DNA from: Bacteroidales bacterium
GTDB lineage: Bacteria > Bacteroidota > Bacteroidia > Bacteroidales > UBA3663
DNA: 15,235 nucleotides
Direction: 5' to 3'
Assembly: GCA_030526445.1 (NCBI GenBank)
Contig: JAUNCV010000029.1
Location: forward strand, 1 to 15,235
Below, piece after piece: positions 13,208 to 15,235 of the stretch. The notes beneath the pieces are model-generated. The model saw only the letters and a list, made by a program, of their open reading frames with translations, was not told the origin of the DNA and did not search any database. A program made the position numbers and the translations under genes. Numbering within the stretch: the first letter of the stretch is position 1; each line of letters begins with the position of its first letter.

Positions 13208-13236
13208 TTGAGTTTCGGAATAATTGCTTATATTTG
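13208..13236 (+). promoter_or_regulatory. Promoter of the arsC operon
   Basis: TATATTTG (13229-13236) is an exact TAnnTTTG match, with TTG at 13208-13210 placed 18 bp upstream. Transcription should start near 13242, leaving a leader of about 64 bases before the ATG at 13306. Confidence 0.6.
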
Positions 13237-13305
13237 CGCCCGAATATTATTGACGAGCAAACTGTATCGGCTGTTGTTCGAAAGGTTTGAAAAAGAAGAA
13301 AACTT

Positions 13306-13728
13306 ATGAAAAAGATACTCGTTGTTTGTACCGGCAATCGATGCCGAAGCCAGATGGCGCATGGCATCCTACAGAGTCTTGCCCCTACCCTTACAGTCTG
13401 CTCAGCGGGCACTCGTCCGGCCACGGAGGTGCATCCGCTCGGCATCAAGGTGATGGCTGAGATAGGCATCGACATCAGCCAACACTACCCAAAGAGCATC
13501 GAGCAATACCTGGACGAGCCTTGGGACTTTGTGATTACGGTGTGTGGCGGCGCCAAGGAGTCGTGCCCCGTATTTGTGGGCCAGGTTGGTCAACGTCTAC
13601 ATATCGGCTTCGATGATCCAGACGCCTTCAAGGGCTCTGAGGAGGAGGTTTTGCCTGAGTTCCGCAGAGTCAGAGACGAGATTCGGGCAAGGATGACGGA
13701 GTTTTATAATACGAAAATGAAGGAATAA
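13306..13728 (+). CDS. arsC: ArsC-type arsenate reductase / low-molecular-weight phosphatase
   Basis: The 140-aa protein belongs to the low-molecular-weight tyrosine phosphatase fold. The phosphate loop CTGNRCRSQMA places Cys8 and Arg14 (CX5R), and a DP pair is at 104-105. VCGGAKESCPVF adds Cys80 and Cys87, the two extra cysteines that thioredoxin-coupled arsenate reductases use to relay the disulfide. This favours arsenate reduction to arsenite over pure phosphatase activity. No arsR, arsenite pump or methyltransferase is in the window. It heads a plus-strand operon after the element terminator and has its own promoter. The next gene begins 14 bases downstream. Confidence 0.85.
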   Translation: MKKILVVCTGNRCRSQMAHGILQSLAPTLTVCSAGTRPATEVHPLGIKVMAEIGIDISQHYPKSIEQYLDEPWDFVITVCGGAKESCPVFVGQVGQRLHIGFDDPDAFKGSEEEVLPEFRRVRDEIRARMTEFYNTKMKE

Positions 13729-13742
13729 ATACTGAAAAGATC

Positions 13743-13946
13743 ATGGATAATCAGAAGAAAATCGCCAAGCGCATACTGTATGTATGTTACGCCATGCTGC
13801 CGCTTTCGTTGGGATTGCTGGCCAAAATAGGTTACGACTATTGGCAAGGAAATGCAGAAATGCACAATGTGGCAGGCGCCGTGATTAACGTAGCCTTATT
13901 CTCAGCTTTGATATTTCAAAACCGCAGAGTGCTGAAAGGAAAGTAA
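13743..13946 (+). CDS. Small two-helix membrane protein, unknown function
   Basis: The 67-aa product has a basic N-terminus (MDNQKKIAKR) and two probable membrane helices (about 11-32 and 43-58), separated by a short loop (GNAEMHNVAG). It ends in a basic RRVLKGK, so both ends are probably cytoplasmic. Family not recognised. It lies 14 bases after arsC and 1 base before the next small membrane gene, so the two are co-translated. A link to arsenic is not shown. Confidence 0.6.
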   Translation: MDNQKKIAKRILYVCYAMLPLSLGLLAKIGYDYWQGNAEMHNVAGAVINVALFSALIFQNRRVLKGK

Positions 13947-13947
13947 C

Positions 13948-14175
13948 ATGAATTACTCTGGTTTGATCATAGCCGTCATCACATTCCTGGTGATCGGACT
14001 CTTCCACCCTATCGTTATCAAGGGTGAATATTATTTCGGCACTAAATGCTGGTGGGTGTTTTCACTCGCCGGTGTGGCCTTCTATGCAGCTTCGGCTCCG
14101 AAGCATGTGCAGATTGCCGAAGTGCTCATCCTGGCCACCCATCAGGCAAGCGGCAGCGTGATTCATCGCGATTAA
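13948..14175 (+). CDS. DUF4491-like membrane protein, probably C-terminally truncated
   Basis: The first 50 residues (MNYSGLIIAVITFLVIGLFHPIVIK..YYFGTKCWWVF) match my memory of the DUF4491 family, small Bacteroidota membrane proteins of about 100 aa. Helix 1 spans 4-20 and the HPIVIKGEYYFGTKCWW stretch is the hallmark. After about residue 55 the likeness stops: the product ends at 75 aa (ASGSVIHRD) and lacks the second half with the GWFP-like ending. In the next frame over, a CSSWPPIRQ stretch faintly resembles the family's missing SxxWxIxE segment, so an old frameshift is possible. The gene may be degraded. The next gene follows after 15 bases. Confidence 0.6.
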   Translation: MNYSGLIIAVITFLVIGLFHPIVIKGEYYFGTKCWWVFSLAGVAFYAASAPKHVQIAEVLILATHQASGSVIHRD

Positions 14176-14190
14176 AACAAAGAATACGAC

Positions 14191-14919
14191 ATGAGAGATT
14201 TTGCCGCAATAGACTTTGAGACAGCCAATAACGAACCTACGAGCGTTTGTTCGGTGGGTATCGTGATTGTGAGGGATTGCCAGATAGTCGATTCCTTCTA
14301 TTCGCTTATCAAGCCTGAGCCGGAGTACTATAACTTCTGGTGCAGTCAGGTGCATGGTCTGACCGAGGAAGATACTTGGGATGCGCCTGTCTTCCCAAAG
14401 GTGTGGGCGAAGATTGAACCTTTGCTTCAGCTGACCGAAGAGGACCAGAAGCGCTTGGGCATCACTACCCTGCCTTTAGTGGCTCACAACAAAGCCTTCG
14501 ACGAGAACTGCCTCAAAGCCGTGTTCCGTTGCTACGGGATGGACTACCCCGACTACGACTTCCATTGCACCCTGGTGAAGTCCCGTCGCGTGTGGCCATG
14601 CGGACACCATAACCTCGACATTATCGCAGCCCGTTGCGGTTTCGACCTCTCACGCCACCACCACGCATTGGCCGATGCCGAGGCCTGTGCAGCCATTGCC
14701 ATCAAGCTCTTCAACGCCGATGGCGACCCTTATTACATGGAGGCGAGCGACATTGTCTATGAGCGGCTGGGCTGCATCGAAGCCCCCATCAAGGCAGCCG
14801 ACCTTTCGGAACTGATGACGATGGAGCGCAAGGTGATTGACAGCGCCTTGAAGCGACTCAAGGAGGAAGGCAAGGTGGAGTGCCCGAAACGTGGTTATTA
14901 TAAAAGAATAGATTTATGA
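14191..14919 (+). CDS. DEDDh 3'-5' exonuclease with C-terminal winged-helix domain
   Basis: The 242-aa protein has an RNase T / DnaQ-like DEDDh exonuclease domain: D8 and E10 in FAAIDFETA, D104 in HNKAFDENCL, and H157 with D162 in HHHALADAEA. All catalytic positions are filled, so it should remove nucleotides from 3' ends of DNA or RNA. From about 205 to the end a short winged-helix-like segment follows (PIKAADLSEL, then VIDSALKRLKEEGKV, then PKRGYYKRIDL). It looks like the stand-alone protein starting at 15145 (GQPLNAGKIAELSGLD). The gene overlaps the next one by 4 bases (ATGA at 14916). Its partner nucleic acid is unknown. Confidence 0.83.
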   Translation: MRDFAAIDFETANNEPTSVCSVGIVIVRDCQIVDSFYSLIKPEPEYYNFWCSQVHGLTEEDTWDAPVFPKVWAKIEPLLQLTEEDQKRLGITTLPLVAHNKAFDENCLKAVFRCYGMDYPDYDFHCTLVKSRRVWPCGHHNLDIIAARCGFDLSRHHHALADAEACAAIAIKLFNADGDPYYMEASDIVYERLGCIEAPIKAADLSELMTMERKVIDSALKRLKEEGKVECPKRGYYKRIDL

Positions 14920-15116
14920 GGCCTCCAAGCATCGAACATTCGACACGAGAAGAGCGCATAGCCTTTGTGCATGAGCAATGGAAATGCCTACACAACTGCG
15001 AGATTTGTGGCAAGTGCCACATTCTGAAAGGGTGAAACGAAGACGCGCTCTATGCTGACTACATCGATGGCAAACGCTCGTATGAAGAAATCACGTTAAG
15101 TATCAGACAACAATAA
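14916..15116 (+). pseudogene. Cys-rich small protein gene interrupted by an in-frame TGA
   Basis: From the ATG at 14916 the frame reads MRPPSIEHSTREERI, then a Cys-rich centre with Cys at 24, 28, 31 and 34 (KCLHNCEICGKCHILKG). It then meets TGA at 15033-15035 (codon 40). In the same frame the sequence continues NEDALYADYIDGKRSYEEI to TAA at 15114-15116 (67 codons in all). The part after the TGA looks like genuine protein and fits what I recall of a Bacteroidota Cys-rich family in which this stretch follows the Cys cluster. A single C-to-T or G-to-T change would give this stop. The four cysteines suggest a metal or iron-sulfur site. Readthrough or sequencing error cannot be excluded. Confidence 0.65.
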
Positions 15117-15144
15117 TATTAGTAACCCATTAAAAACTAAAAGT

Positions 15145-15235
15145 ATGGAAACTAAAGACAAAGTATTGGCAACAATGAAAGAGGCAGGTCAGCCTCTCAA
15201 CGCAGGTAAGATTGCAGAGCTCAGCGGTCTTGACC
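15145..15235 (+). CDS. Winged-helix DNA-binding protein, partial (start only)
   Basis: The first 30 codons (METKDKVLATMKEAGQPLNA, then GKIAELSGLD) run off the right edge. They read as the first helices of a small winged-helix regulator, of a kind found in Bacteroidota as stand-alone proteins of about 70-80 aa. The same segment occurs as the C-terminal domain of the exonuclease encoded at 14191-14919. A 28-base gap separates it from the interrupted Cys-rich gene. The 3' end is not in the window. Confidence 0.65.
   Translation, partial: METKDKVLATMKEAGQPLNAGKIAELSGLD

Noticed and set aside
15033..15035. Selenocysteine at the in-frame TGA
   Set aside because: No SECIS-like hairpin was recognised just after it and no selenium genes are in view; a nonsense change is simpler.

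Overview
The window reads as chromosomal DNA of a Bacteroidales bacterium, most likely Prevotella/Segatella or a close relative. The reasons are the repeated Bacteroidota-type promoter (TTG, about 20 bp, then TAnnTTTG), the lack of Shine-Dalgarno sites, an HU variant with a Gly-rich tail of the kind found in Bacteroidota elements, a DUF4491-like membrane protein, and a DUF3987 / CHC2 primase / DUF5675 / M15 peptidase cassette typical of Bacteroidota accessory islands. Species cannot be fixed from sequence alone.

Layout, left to right. (1) 1-2.8 kb: a short ssb gene on the minus strand with its own terminator and a structured leader, then an AbiE-type (type IV) toxin-antitoxin pair, abiEi-abiEii, on the plus strand. 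(2) 2.8-3.55 kb: a non-coding convergent region with a duplicated AT-rich palindrome and a cluster of GTTAA/TTAAC boxes. (3) 3.5-4.6 kb, minus strand: an HU-like protein gene, an array of about nine tiny hairpins, and a small membrane protein gene ending at a bidirectional terminator. (4) 4.6-5.05 kb: an AT-rich, origin-like non-coding block with three copies of a GGTAAAGGTAAAG motif, two as a perfect 19-bp inverted repeat. (5) 5.04-8.3 kb: a minus-strand operon of four genes, namely two unrecognised proteins sharing an Asn-rich NVFxG motif, a three-Cys-motif partner protein (TcmP), and its usual partner, a Gp37/Gp68-like DUF5131 three-Cys protein. This is the best candidate for an undescribed, probably defence-type system. 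(6) 8.65-13.1 kb, plus strand: a tightly packed element operon with three small unknown proteins, a DUF3987 P-loop protein, a CHC2 zinc-finger/Toprim primase, a DUF5675 protein, a 39-aa protein and a zinc M15 peptidase, closed by a strong terminator. (7) 13.2 kb to the end: a separate plus-strand operon that looks like host chromosome, with an ArsC-type reductase/phosphatase, two small membrane proteins (one apparently truncated), a DEDDh exonuclease carrying a winged-helix tail, a Cys-rich protein interrupted by an in-frame TGA, and the start of a stand-alone winged-helix protein.

Together, regions 1-6 look like a genomic island carrying replication-type functions (SSB, HU, P-loop protein, primase), a cell-wall hydrolase and two conflict modules (AbiE and the TcmP operon). 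No integrase, transposase, relaxase, capsid gene, tRNA, rRNA or CRISPR array is visible in the window, so any mobility would depend on genes outside it. All family assignments come from reading motifs; no database search was run.
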